From Sphingobacteriales bacterium (lineage in GTDB: Bacteria > Bacteroidota > Bacteroidia > Chitinophagales > UBA2359), in NCBI GenBank assembly GCA_016711295.1, contig JADJTE010000002.1:682001-746000 (forward strand): DNA of 64,000 nt, written 5' to 3'. Under the pieces are notes generated by a model. It was not told the DNA's origin. It searched no databases and was given only the letters and a program-made list of their open reading frames with translations. Both the position numbers and the translations under genes were made by a program. Within the stretch, counting starts at the first letter, position 1, and every line of letters starts with the position of its first letter. Of the stretch, positions 19,928-29,281 are shown one piece after another.

Positions 19928-21345
19928 ATGAATATTATCACATTTCACGAAAACATTATCACATTTCACGAAAACATTATCACATTTCACGAAAACATTA
20001 TCACATTTCACGAAAACATTATCACATTTCACGAAAACATTATCACATTTCACGAAAACATTATCACATTTCACGAAAACGTTATCACATTTTACGAAAA
20101 TATTGCTACATTTCACGAAAACGTTGGCACATTTCACGAAAACATTGGAACATTTCACAAAAACGTTGGCACATTTCACAAAAACATTATCACATTTGAC
20201 ACTAAACATTAACCATTAATCATTAATCATTATCACATTTCACGAAAACATTATCACATTTCACGAAAACATTATCACATTTCACGAAAACATTAGCACA
20301 TTTCACGAAAACATTAGCATATTTCACGAAAACATTATCACATTTCACGAAAACATTATCACATTTCACGAAAACATTAGCACATTTCACGAAAACATTA
20401 TCACATTTCACAAAAACATTATCACATTTCACGAAAACATTAGCACATTTAACACTAAACATTAACCATTAATCATTAATCATTATCACATTTCACGAAA
20501 ACATTATCACATTTCACGAAAACATTATCATATTTCACAAGAACATTGGCACATTTCATGAAAACATTAGCACATTTTACGAAAACATTAGCACATTTCA
20601 CGAAAGCATTAGCACATTTAACACTAAACATTAACCATTAATCATTAATCATTATCACATTTCACAAAAACATTATCACATTTCACGAAAACATTAGCAC
20701 ATTTCACAAAAACATTATCACATTTCACGAAAACATTAGCACATTTCACGAAAACATTAGCACATTTCACGAAAACATTAGCATATTTCACGAAAACATT
20801 ATCACATTTCACGAAAACATTGGTACATTTCACGAAAACATTGGCACATTTCACGAAAACATTGGCACATTTCACGAAAACATTGGCACATTTCACGAAA
20901 ACATTGGCACATTTAACACTAAACATTAACCATTAATCATTAATCATTATCACATTTCACGAAAACATTAGCACATTTCACGAAAACATTGGTACATTTC
21001 ACAAAAACATTATCACATTTCACGAAAACATTAGCATATTTCACAAAAACATTAGCATATTTCACAAAAACATTAGCATATTTCACAAAAACATTATCAC
21101 ATTTCACGAAAACATTAGCACATTTCACGAAAACATTAACACATTTCACGAAAACATTAACACATTTCACGAAAACATTACCACATTTCACGAAAACATT
21201 ACCACATTTAACACTAAACATTAACCATTAATCATTAATCATTATCACATTTCACAAAAACATTATCACATTTCACGAAAACATTAGCACATTTCACGAA
21301 AACATTATCACATTTCACGAAAACATTATCACATTTAACACTAAT
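19928..21345. repeat. array of about 62 copies of a 21-bp repeat in six blocks
   Basis: Unit: ACATTTCACGAAAACATT plus a variable triplet (mostly ATC, AGC, GGC). TTTC-AC-GAAA in each unit is an almost palindromic decamer. I count about 13, 11, 7, 13, 13 and 5 units in six blocks. Each block ends with a variant unit (ACATTTAACACTAAACATT) and a short spacer of CATTAAC/CATTAAT heptamers. 21 is a multiple of three, so long ORFs are open on both strands (minus: MFSVKC then repeated NVFVKCD; plus: ITFHENI). Every block would start with ATG on the minus strand, including the two short ones. Variation is concentrated in the triplet and at one G/A site. Non-coding seems more likely than coding. Confidence 0.9.
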
Positions 21346-21509
21346 CATTAACCATTAATAATTAACCATTAACCATTAATCATTAACATTCCCATTTGGC
21401 ACCTTTCAGTTAGGTTTGCAAATTCATTTGATTTGTCCTAACGATTGAGTAACCCCAACGAAAAAAACAATTATGGCTTATAATACCAAGTATTACCTGT
21501 TTTACAATG
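21346..21509. other. heptamer spacer and plain intergenic DNA
   Basis: Continues the CATTAAY heptamers to about 21390, then ordinary AT-rich sequence up to the end of the flippase-like gene. No gene or promoter seen. Confidence 0.5.
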
Positions 21510-22601
21510 TTATTCTTTGCTCAATATAACAGCACCTGCCAAAGCAGGCAAAGCCAAATTGAAACACCATAACAATAATGTAGCTGCCAAAATACTACCT
21601 TGCGGCACAAAAGCAGATAAAAAGTAAAGAGCAATATTGCCCTTGATACCCAATTCTAAAATAGCTACGGTAGGCAATAGCGTTTGGCATAAATAAGCTG
21701 CCAATACTCCCATAATGATTTGCGCAGGGGAAGCATGAGCGCCAAATGCCAATAACAATAACACATATTGCGCAACATAAACGCCATAACGCACTGCACA
21801 CAACAGCCATACGCGGCGCAATTGAGCAGAGGTATATGTTTGGATAATATGGCGCAGCGACTGACGTAGTTTATCCCAAGCTATTTTCGTTTGGGTTTGC
21901 CAATAACGTTTATCTGTTAAACGATGCCAAAGTGGAGGCAAATTTATATCGGTAGTGGGGTCTGGCCTGTCGTGAATAGCTAAAATGTGGGAAGATATTG
22001 TATCCTGCGGGTAGAGCCATTGGGATACACGCCGCAAAACTGCCACCATGCGCTGCCGCCAACGCATCGACAAAAACAAACAAGCCATCAGTAAGAGCAA
22101 TATAGCCGCCGCCGCGCTCATATAGGGCAAAATAGTTCCGCCGAATTGCTGCCAATAACAATAAAGGCTAAACCCTATCAACCCAAACAGCAAATTGACC
22201 GACAATTGTAGCATATTGCTCACCAACAAGGCAAGCAATCCCTCCCAACGTGCGTCCGCAGGCAAATCCCAGAGCCTACCGCCATATTCGCCAATGCGAT
22301 TGGGTGTAAATAAGGCAAGGGCTACCCCGCGCAATACGCTATACAAAGCCGTACCTATGCTTTGTGGGACAAGATGACGCAATAGAGTTTGCCATTTTGC
22401 CGCCTCTAAACTCCAATTGACCGCTACCAATAGCCATGCCACAACGATATACACCCAAGCACGCAGGCTCAATCCCTGATGCAGCAAATTAGCCCAATCG
22501 TTAGACGCTGCTTTGAGTTGTGCGTAGATAGCCCACCACAATAACCCAAAAATAGCTACCTTTGCGGCGGTAGCCCCGCTTTTATTGCCTCGTTTTGGCA
22601 T
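21510..22601 (-). CDS. flippase-like (lysylphosphatidylglycerol synthase TM region, UPF0104) membrane protein
   Basis: 363 residues with about eight hydrophobic helices. TPNRIGEYGGRLWDLP matches the conserved TPxRxGE motif of the LPG_synthase_TM / UPF0104 family, and the late LLPTVAILELGIKGNIAL block fits as well. Relatives include the MprF flippase domain and other putative lipid flippases; the substrate here is unknown. It stands alone between the 21-bp array and the divergent ruvC. Confidence 0.8.
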   Translation of the reverse strand: MPKRGNKSGATAAKVAIFGLLWWAIYAQLKAASNDWANLLHQGLSLRAWVYIVVAWLLVAVNWSLEAAKWQTLLRHLVPQSIGTALYSVLRGVALALFTPNRIGEYGGRLWDLPADARWEGLLALLVSNMLQLSVNLLFGLIGFSLYCYWQQFGGTILPYMSAAAAILLLLMACLFLSMRWRQRMVAVLRRVSQWLYPQDTISSHILAIHDRPDPTTDINLPPLWHRLTDKRYWQTQTKIAWDKLRQSLRHIIQTYTSAQLRRVWLLCAVRYGVYVAQYVLLLLAFGAHASPAQIIMGVLAAYLCQTLLPTVAILELGIKGNIALYFLSAFVPQGSILAATLLLWCFNLALPALAGAVILSKE

Positions 22602-22694
22602 AACCTAATCTGGAATAATTATTTGAACGGCGGTGTGCTACTTGGTATTGATGCGTCCTATATACTTGATAAAGGCGAGCAATAGCCCAAATGG

Positions 22695-22702
22695 TACTTT
22701 TG
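22695..22702 (+). promoter_or_regulatory. -7 promoter box TACTTTTG of ruvC
   Basis: TACTTTTG, 29 bases before the ATG at 22732. The upstream box is not obvious. Confidence 0.45.
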
Positions 22703-22731
22703 TGAGAACTTAAAACCTATAATAATACATC

Positions 22732-23318
22732 ATGCCCTCGCCGCCGCGCACTATCATCGGCATCGACCCAGGAACAAGTGTTTTGGGTTATGCCATTATC
22801 GATATAATCAGTGCTAATGCCATATACCTACAAAGCGTAGGCGTAGTACAACTGCAAAAGTACGACAATCACTACGTAAAACTCAAAAAGATTTTTGAGA
22901 AAGTAACTTTTTGTTAGAAACCTATCACCCGCACGAAATGGCTATAGAAGCGCCGTTTTATGGCGAAAACGTACAATCGATGCTCAAATTAGGGCGAGCG
23001 CAAGGCGTGGCAATTGCAGCAGCAGCCATGAAAAACCTACCAATAGCCGAATATTCGCCCCGAAAAATCAAACAATCGATTACGGGCAATGGCAATGCCT
23101 CCAAAGAACAAGTAGCCGCCATGCTCAAAAACATGCTGCGGCTCGACGCGCTACCTACCTATTTTGATGCCACCGACGCGCTTGGCGTAGCTGTATGCCA
23201 CTACCTACAAAACCGACTTGGCAGCATAACGGATAATGACAATTCCGCCGCTACACGGCATAAAGATTGGAAATCTTTTTTGCAAAACAACCCTAACCGC
23301 CTTAAAAAGAAAAATTAG
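22732..23318 (+). CDS. ruvC: Holliday junction resolvase RuvC (frame break)
   Basis: Endonuclease that cuts Holliday junctions with RuvAB. RTIIGIDPGTSVLGYAIID holds the first catalytic aspartate. The frame breaks at a T5 run near 22910: with one more T the text reads KVTFLLETYHPHEMAIEAPF, bringing in the catalytic glutamate. Later FDATDALGVAVCHYLQNR supplies the last acidic residues, and PRKIKQSITGNGNASKEQV is the usual DNA-binding block. Total about 195 residues, normal for the family. The one-base T deletion is probably a consensus error. Confidence 0.92.
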
Positions 23319-23399
23319 GAGCAGAAAAACGCGATGATTTAAGAATATGGGATAAAAATCGTACTATTGCACAATAATTATGTACTAAACTATCGTGCA

Positions 23400-25592
23400 A
23401 TGATGACAAAACGCTATATCTTATTGAGTTGTATGCTCTGTTCGGCAACCCTATTTGCCCAAGTCGTACCCGAATCGCGCCGCGTTGATTGGTCGGCAGC
23501 AGGCATAGATATGCCATTTATTGCGCCCGAATACGCCGTATCTGTCTTAGATTACGGTGCCGTAGGCGACAATAGTAGCAATAATACGCCTGCTTTCCAA
23601 ACTGCTATCAATGCAGCGAGTGCTGCGGGCGGCGGGCTTGTAAATATTCCTGCGGGCACCTATCTGCTACAAGGAGGTCTGAGTTTGCCTTCGGGCGTGA
23701 CCTTGCGCGGTGCGGGTGCTACGCTCACCCAATTGCGTTTTGCCCTACCCAATTCGGGTTCTACCTGTATCAATGCTTCGGGAGCAGCCACCGGACCCTA
23801 CCGCGCCGTTACAAGTGGCTATACGCAAGGGTCTTCGATGCTGTCTGTAGCCGATACAGCGGGATTGCGACCAGGGCATTTTGCCGAATTGGTGCAGGAT
23901 AATAATAGCACTTGGGACACCGAACCCATCAGTTGGGCAAATGACTCGAAAGGGCAAATAGTGCGCATAACTGCCGTGTCGGGCAATACTATTTGGCTCC
24001 GCTATCCCTTGCGCACCAATTATGATGCTACGCATAACGTCCGAATACGCCCTATTGCACCCGTCAAAAACATATCGGTCGAATGTTTGCATATCGAGCG
24101 CACCTCTGATGCTACGGGCAGCGGCGGCGGCAACAATATTGCCTTTACCTACGCCGTCAATTGTCGCATATCGGGCGTGCGCAGCAACAAAAGCGTGGGG
24201 GCGCACTTTTTCTTGTTCCAAAGTAGCGATATAGAGGTGAAAGGTTGCTATTTGCACGATGCTTTTACCTATGACGGCACCAGCACACGAGGCTACGGCG
24301 TGGTTATCGGGGCACATGCGGGGCAATGCCTAATAGTCAATAATATTTTTCGCCACCTGCGCCATGCCATGATGGTCAAACAAGGTGCTAACGGCAATGT
24401 ATTTGCCTACAATTATTCGGGAGATGGCTACCGCTCCGAATTTCCCAACGAGTTTGCCTCCGATATATCGCTACACGGACATTATGCCTATGCCAATTTA
24501 TTTGAAGGCAACCACTCCGAATTATTTTGGGCAGACGATGCTTGGGGACCATCAGGCCCCTACAATACGATGTTTCGCAATCGCTTTACGCGACACGGCA
24601 TTTATATGACATCATCGGGCACTAATAGCCAAAATTTTGTAGGCAACGAAGTGACGAGTAATGCTTTCCTGCAAGGCTTTTATACCCTTACGGGCAGCGA
24701 CCACCTTGCGCATGGCAATAATATACGCGGCACTATCAATCCGTCTGGCACAGGCACGCTCGCCGATATATCGTATTTTTTCGAGTCAGCGCCCGATTTT
24801 TGGAATATTGCCGCCCCGTTTCCGCCCATTGGTATACCTAACGCCATCAATAGCCAAGCGATACCCGCCAAAGCCCGATACGACCAATCTAATTATACCC
24901 TTTGCGCATCTACTGCGCCGCCCTTGCGCCTACAACTAAGTGCCATGCTGCAAGGTGCGTATATGGGCAATGACACGATGACTAAAGACCTACGCAGCCA
25001 ACAATTATTACCCGTGGCGCAACCTTTCGGCGCAGCACCTTTCAATTATAAAGGTGGTGAAATGCTCTACGACTTGCAAAACCTACCCGCCAATACGACC
25101 GATTGGGTCTTGATAGAACTGCGCAATGCTGCTAATGCGAGCCAAGTCATAGCTCGCCGCGCCGCTTTGCTGCTCAATAATGGCATGATTGTCGATATAG
25201 ATGGCAATACCAACGGCATAGCCTTTGCCGACCTGCCCGCTGCTACCTATTATATAGCCTTGCGCACCCGCAACCACTTGCCTGTATTATCTACCACTCC
25301 CATAGCCCTACCCAATGCCACACCCTTCGACCTATCTGACCCCGCCAATGTCTTAGGCGATACCACCCAATTAGTACAGCACCCCACCGAAACGCGCTAC
25401 CTCATTCCCGTAGGCGATGCCAATGCGAATGCCTTAATGACCTATACCGACCTACATTCTTTGATGCAATTGCCCGCCACGCAACCTACTTATCACCCCG
25501 CCGACTGCAATATGGACGGCTATATCAATGCCACCGACCACGAATGGCTCATCAATAATTTAGGTAGAATAGGGCTTGCAGAGTTGCGGTGA
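23400..25592 (+). CDS. secreted pectate-lyase-like beta-helix protein with dockerin-like tail
   Basis: About 730 residues, intact. ATG at 23400 (or 23403) begins a signal peptide (RYILLSCMLCSATLFAQ). VLDYGAVGDNSSNNTPAFQT and INIPAGTYLL-type blocks are the start of a Pectate_lyase_3 right-handed beta-helix; the repeated N-x-F turns (IVNNIFRHL, NVFAYNYSGDG, LFEGNHSELFW) continue it to about residue 430. A lyase active site is not identifiable, so it may be a polysaccharide lyase, hydrolase or binding protein. Next comes a beta-sandwich (QLSAMLQGAYMGNDTMTKDL, WVLIELRNA) typical of Saprospiria secreted proteins. The end carries two dockerin-type calcium loops, DANANALMTYTD and DCNMDGYINATD, and no T9SS tail. 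Confidence 0.8.
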   Translation: MMTKRYILLSCMLCSATLFAQVVPESRRVDWSAAGIDMPFIAPEYAVSVLDYGAVGDNSSNNTPAFQTAINAASAAGGGLVNIPAGTYLLQGGLSLPSGVTLRGAGATLTQLRFALPNSGSTCINASGAATGPYRAVTSGYTQGSSMLSVADTAGLRPGHFAELVQDNNSTWDTEPISWANDSKGQIVRITAVSGNTIWLRYPLRTNYDATHNVRIRPIAPVKNISVECLHIERTSDATGSGGGNNIAFTYAVNCRISGVRSNKSVGAHFFLFQSSDIEVKGCYLHDAFTYDGTSTRGYGVVIGAHAGQCLIVNNIFRHLRHAMMVKQGANGNVFAYNYSGDGYRSEFPNEFASDISLHGHYAYANLFEGNHSELFWADDAWGPSGPYNTMFRNRFTRHGIYMTSSGTNSQNFVGNEVTSNAFLQGFYTLTGSDHLAHGNNIRGTINPSGTGTLADISYFFESAPDFWNIAAPFPPIGIPNAINSQAIPAKARYDQSNYTLCASTAPPLRLQLSAMLQGAYMGNDTMTKDLRSQQLLPVAQPFGAAPFNYKGGEMLYDLQNLPANTTDWVLIELRNAANASQVIARRAALLLNNGMIVDIDGNTNGIAFADLPAATYYIALRTRNHLPVLSTTPIALPNATPFDLSDPANVLGDTTQLVQHPTETRYLIPVGDANANALMTYTDLHSLMQLPATQPTYHPADCNMDGYINATDHEWLINNLGRIGLAELR

Positions 25593-25638
25593 TGAAGGCG
25601 AGAATACAGGTCTAATTCAATTTGTAACCCAGAGAGAT

Positions 25639-27312
25639 TTAGCTCCAACCCATCATGGCTTCTACGGTATTGCGGTCGGGGGCTTTTTGCAGGGCGATAT
25701 CGCGTTTGTTTGATAAGCGTTGCAATAGGTGTTGTAGAACGGGTTGTAAGTGCGGGCGGCTTTGTTCGTCTGTATAATGGCATACCACAGCTATTTGGTA
25801 TAACGCGGTTAGCTGCTCAAATAGGTCTTGGGCGGTGTTTTCGGTAATATCGCTGCTATATGTGCCGCTACTTAGTTGCCGCCACAGGCGCACTAAGGGC
25901 TGTAAATGCTCGTCGTTTAGATATTGCAAGCCGTTCCGTGCCAGCGTATCGCTAATATATTCGCCCATTATTTGTAATCCATCTGATTTGAGCGAGGCGC
26001 GTAACATGTCTAATACCATTATATTGCTCGTTCCCTCCCAAATGGGCAACACCATTACGTCTCGCATCAGTTTGGGCAATATGCCGTCTTCGATATAGCC
26101 CATGCCGCCCATCAGTTCCATGCTTTCGCGCACGAGATAAACGGCATTTTGAGCGGTTTGTCGTTTGAGCATGGGCGTTAGCAGGCGCAACAATTGTTTG
26201 GCTTTGATATTGCCTTGTTCGGCAGCATCTAAGGTGCGAATGGCATGAAAAGTGAGGTAAAAATCGGCGGTATAAGTAGCACACAAATCGGATAGACGGC
26301 GGCGCACTAAGGCGTGGTTCAGGGCATTAGTGCCAAAGGTAGTGCGGAATTGCAAATAATGATATGCTTCGGCAAGTGCTCTGCGTGCTGCTGCTATTGC
26401 CGCTACTGAATTATATACCCGTGATAGGTTAATCATTTCCGCCATGATTTTGAAGCCTTCGCCCTCTTTGCCCAATATTTTGCCCCAAGTATTCGTAAAT
26501 ACACATTCGGCACTTGCCATAGAGCGCACGCCTAATTTATCTTTCAAGCGTATCACTTCTATTGGGTTTGGGCTGCCGTCGGGTCGGGTGCGCTCTATCA
26601 AAAAAGATGGACAATCCTGCTGTGCCGCTCACATCGGGTCGCGTGCGAGCTAAGGCTACGATGAGCGGCGCGTCGGCATTGCTACAAAACCACTTTTCGC
26701 CGTTCAGCGCGTAGTAATCGTCATACAGGTGCGTGGCTTGCACCTCATTAGCCCCTACATCAGAACCGCCGCTTTTTTCGGTCAGAAACATAGCACCCGT
26801 ATAAAATTGAGTGGGATCATTCGTATAGATATGGGGCAAAAGGCGGTCGCGGTCGCTCTGCCAAGCATGGCGGTCTATGAGTTGTGCCATGCCGTCGGTC
26901 ATGCACAAGGGGCAATAGATGCCCGATTCGGCAGCGGCATACAAGAAGCCCGCAGAAGCTTTAGTAAATGCCGTTCGTCTCCGAAACGTTGGCGCAGCGA
27001 GGGTTCCCATTTGACGCGCATCATGCCCGACGCAACGGCTATGCGCATCAACTCATCGTAGGCGGGGTGAAAAACGATGCGGTTGATGGTATCGCCGTAG
27101 TGATTGCGCTTTTGCAGGGTAGGGCTATGGCGGTCGGCGGTCATGGACAGTTCGGTCATCTGCTTGGCGGCGAGCGCACCTAATTGGTCTAAGTGGTCAT
27201 ACATATAGACATAAGCATCGGGCGAAGCCTCGCGGCGCAGGAAGTGGCGCAATAATAGGTCGGACTGAAAAAGATTGGCAATCGGGCTAAATTCGGGCGA
27301 TAATAGCGGCAT
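25639..27312 (-). CDS. acyl-CoA dehydrogenase family protein, AidB-like (two frame breaks)
   Basis: About 557 residues from ATG at 27312 (MPLLSPEFSPIANLFQ). Frame changes near 26965 and near 26600 are needed. FYTGAMFLTEKSGGSDVGAN and YALNGEKWFCSNADA are the FAD/substrate-binding blocks of acyl-CoA dehydrogenases. KDKLGVRSMASAECVFTNTW, MGGMGYIEDGILPKLMRDVM and PIWEGTSNIMVLDMLRA are typical of the AidB/ACAD11-like branch. The exact substrate is unknown; AidB relatives also bind DNA. The promoter's -7 box ends two bases before the start codon. Convergent with the beta-helix gene, 46 bases apart. Confidence 0.85.
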
Positions 27313-27314
27313 GA

Positions 27315-27346
27315 CAAAAATAGAGGCAATTTGTGAAACGAATAAA
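27315..27346 (-). promoter_or_regulatory. promoter TTTA-N20-TATTTTTG of the acyl-CoA dehydrogenase gene
   Basis: Minus strand: TTTA at 27346-27343, 20 bases, TATTTTTG at 27322-27315, then TC and the ATG at 27312. The transcript would be leaderless. Confidence 0.55.
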
Positions 27347-27352
27347 AGACAA

Positions 27353-27384
27353 TAGCCTCTCTGCCGTAAAAGACAGAGAGGCTA
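27353..27384 (-). terminator. terminator of tRNA-Asn
   Basis: TAGCCTCTCTG pairs with CAGAGAGGCTA around a 10-base loop; on the minus strand a T-rich tail follows. Confidence 0.75.
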
Positions 27385-27396
27385 CCGAATGCTTTG

Positions 27397-27470
27397 CGCC
27401 CCCTCCTGGGCTCGAACCAGGGACCTGCGGATTAACAGTCCGTCGCTCTAACCGACTGAGCTAAGGAGGC
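27397..27470 (-). tRNA. tRNA-Asn (GTT)
   Basis: Acceptor GCCTCCT with AGGGGGC, D-arm TAGCTCAGTCGGTTAGAGC, anticodon loop CTGTTAA (GTT), T-arm CCTGG-TTCGAGC-CCAGG. CCA is not encoded. Confidence 0.95.
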
Positions 27471-27483
27471 GTTTTTTGCGTTG

Positions 27484-27515
27484 CAAAGGTAGGACTACTT
27501 TTTGGTTTACGCAAT
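27484..27515 (-). promoter_or_regulatory. promoter ATTG-N20-TACCTTTG of tRNA-Asn
   Basis: Minus strand ATTG at 27515-27512, 20 bases, TACCTTTG at 27491-27484, 13 bases before the tRNA. Confidence 0.65.
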
Positions 27516-27634
27516 AGTTGAGGCTTATTTTTTTTGATTTTTCTCGTAATTTTCCAAAAATACCTTTTCGTTTTAGGGTAGATGGTATGCTTGGGTCACT
27601 TTTATCACCTGGCAGTGGGTGTCTGCTCATAAAA

Positions 27635-27676
27635 AAAACCGTCTTTTACGTATAGTATTGCGTAAAAGACGGTTTT
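27635..27676 (-). terminator. terminator of the tRNA-Ser/tRNA-Pro unit
   Basis: AAAACCGTCTTTTACG and CGTAAAAGACGGTTTT form a perfect 16-bp stem with a 10-base loop; on the minus strand a T8 run follows. Confidence 0.9.
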
Positions 27677-27699
27677 AAATGAATGTTGAGACCCATAAG

Positions 27700-27774
27700 T
27701 CGGGGCGGCGTGATTCGAACACGCGACCCCCTGCTCCCAAAGCAGGTACGCTAACCGGACTGCGCTACGCCCCG
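27700..27774 (-). tRNA. tRNA-Pro (TGG)
   Basis: Acceptor CGGGGCG with CGCCCCG, anticodon loop TTTGGGA (TGG), T-loop TTCGAAT. Downstream of tRNA-Ser on the minus strand, likely one transcript. Confidence 0.95.
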
Positions 27775-27854
27775 AATATTTTGGGTTTCATCAAACTTTG
27801 ACAAGAAACCCGCATGAGAGTGCATCTTTGCCTAACATGCGGGTTGTCAAAGAC

Positions 27855-27944
27855 TGGCGGTGAGGGCGGGATTCGAACCCGCGGTACCGTTTCCAGTACG
27901 GCAGTTTAGCAAACTGCTGGTTTCAGCCGCTCACCCACCTCACC
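27855..27944 (-). tRNA. tRNA-Ser (GCT) with encoded CCA
   Basis: Acceptor GGTGAGG with CCTCACC, anticodon loop TTGCTAA (GCT), a long variable arm (CCGTACTGGAAACGGTACC) and T-loop TTCGAAT. The 3' end reads G then CCA, so CCA is encoded here, unlike tRNA-Met and tRNA-Asn. Confidence 0.95.
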
Positions 27945-27954
27945 AACGCGGGTG

Positions 27955-27986
27955 CAAAGATAAGGCAACTATTTTGTTTTTGCAAG
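27955..27986 (-). promoter_or_regulatory. promoter CTTG-N20-TATCTTTG of tRNA-Ser
   Basis: Minus strand CTTG at 27986-27983, 20 bases, TATCTTTG at 27962-27955, ten bases before the tRNA. The rest of 27987-28207 shows nothing I recognise. Confidence 0.7.
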
Positions 27987-28207
27987 GTTTAGGCAAAAAT
28001 AATTCGGTTTTTTTTTGCTGCCTATCAAAACCTATATTTAGGCACAGATGGGAAAGGTGGCAAGTTGTGGCATTGGTCTATTGCTTTGGCAATGATAATA
28101 GCTTGTGCCGAATATGGGCGGGTATGTATAGTGCCCCCAAGCCCGCTCTAAGTGGCGGTTTTGTCTTTTTTGTTGCTTGTTGGGTGTAATATCTGGGCTT
28201 TGCAGCG

Positions 28208-28215
28208 TATTTTTG
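28208..28215 (+). promoter_or_regulatory. -7 promoter box TATTTTTG abutting the vWA gene start
   Basis: TATTTTTG is followed by CGTT and the ATG at 28220. No matching upstream box at 20 bases. Confidence 0.45.
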
Positions 28216-28219
28216 CGTT

Positions 28220-29221
28220 ATGTTGAGTCAGTTGAGTTTTGCACAACCCTACTTTTTGCTACTTTTTGCCTTGTTGCCCTTAGTAGCGTGGCATCTTTAT
28301 AGGCAGCGGCACCGGCATACGCCTGTTTTCATGCTGTCCGATGCGTCTTTTTTGCGACAGCCCTCTTACCGCGCTACGTGGCGCACCCGCTTTGCATCTT
28401 ATTTATGGCTATTGCCCTTAGCGGCGGCGGCTTTGCTTATTGTGGCATTAGCACGACCGCAAAACCGATATGCCGAAGAAAAAATAAATGCCGACGGCAT
28501 CGACATCATCATTGCGATGGACGTTTCGGGAAGTATGCTCGCCCGCGATTTTGAGCCTGACCGCTTAGGGGCAGCCAAGACCCTTGCTCGCGAATTTGTC
28601 GAAAATCGCCCTTACGACCGAATTGGCTTAGTCGTTTTTGCGGGTGAAAGTTTTACGCAATGCCCCGCCACTACCGACCACAAAGTAGTGACTACCTTGC
28701 TCGACCATATCCGAAGCGGTATGCTTGCCGACGGCACAGCCATAGGTATGGGCTTGGCTACGGCAGTGACGCGCCTACAAAATAGCCCCGCCAAAAGCAA
28801 GGTCATCATCTTATTGACCGATGGCGTAAATAATGCAGGTTTTTTTGACCCACTCACCGCCGCCGAAACCGCCCGACAATATGGCATCAAAACCTATACC
28901 GTTGGTGTCGGTACAGAAGGGCAAGCCCCTTATCCTGTGCAGGGTTTGTTTGGGACTACTTATCAAGCAATGGAGGTCAAAATTGATGAGGCATTGCTGC
29001 GCCAAATTGCCGATATTACGGGCGGCAAATATTATCGTGCGACCAATAACGAGCGATTGCGCCAAGTATATGCCGAAATTGACCAATTAGAAAAAAGCAA
29101 AATCGAGGTGACAACTGTTAGCCGCTATGCCGAGCGGTTTTATGCTTGGGCAATTGCTGCTGCCGCCTTACTGCTACTGTATGCCACTTTGCGGTTTTGG
29201 TGGTTGCGCGTGGTATGGTAG
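28220..29221 (+). CDS. batA: BatA-like vWA domain membrane protein
   Basis: 333 residues. PYFLLLFALLPLVAWHLYRQ is the first membrane segment with the BatA/BatB arrangement, a second helix follows near residue 60, and WAIAAAALLLLYATLRFWWL is the C-terminal one. Between them lies a von Willebrand A domain with an intact MIDAS: IIAMDVSGSMLARDFEPDR, the threonine in DGTAIG and LLTDGVNNAG. In Bacteroidota, Bat proteins usually sit in a batA-batB-TPR-batD cluster next to a MoxR ATPase. None of those partners is adjacent here: upstream are tRNAs and downstream is a convergent GWxTD gene. The name is by domain layout. Confidence 0.75.
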   Translation: MLSQLSFAQPYFLLLFALLPLVAWHLYRQRHRHTPVFMLSDASFLRQPSYRATWRTRFASYLWLLPLAAAALLIVALARPQNRYAEEKINADGIDIIIAMDVSGSMLARDFEPDRLGAAKTLAREFVENRPYDRIGLVVFAGESFTQCPATTDHKVVTTLLDHIRSGMLADGTAIGMGLATAVTRLQNSPAKSKVIILLTDGVNNAGFFDPLTAAETARQYGIKTYTVGVGTEGQAPYPVQGLFGTTYQAMEVKIDEALLRQIADITGGKYYRATNNERLRQVYAEIDQLEKSKIEVTTVSRYAERFYAWAIAAAALLLLYATLRFWWLRVVW

Positions 29222-29281
29222 ACTGGAATAGGAGAAGGGGCTAATAATTTTCTGCTAAAATGAAGAACTGAGCAACATGAA

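Noticed and set aside
19901..21221. Minus-strand ORFs MFSVKC followed by repeated NVFVKCD, 79-102 codons each
   Set aside because: The 21-base unit contains no stop in several frames, so open frames arise automatically on both strands. No promoter box, no similarity and no codon-position pattern of change that I can see.
19928..21345. CRISPR array
   Set aside because: Units are contiguous and nearly identical with no unique spacers, and no cas genes occur in the window.
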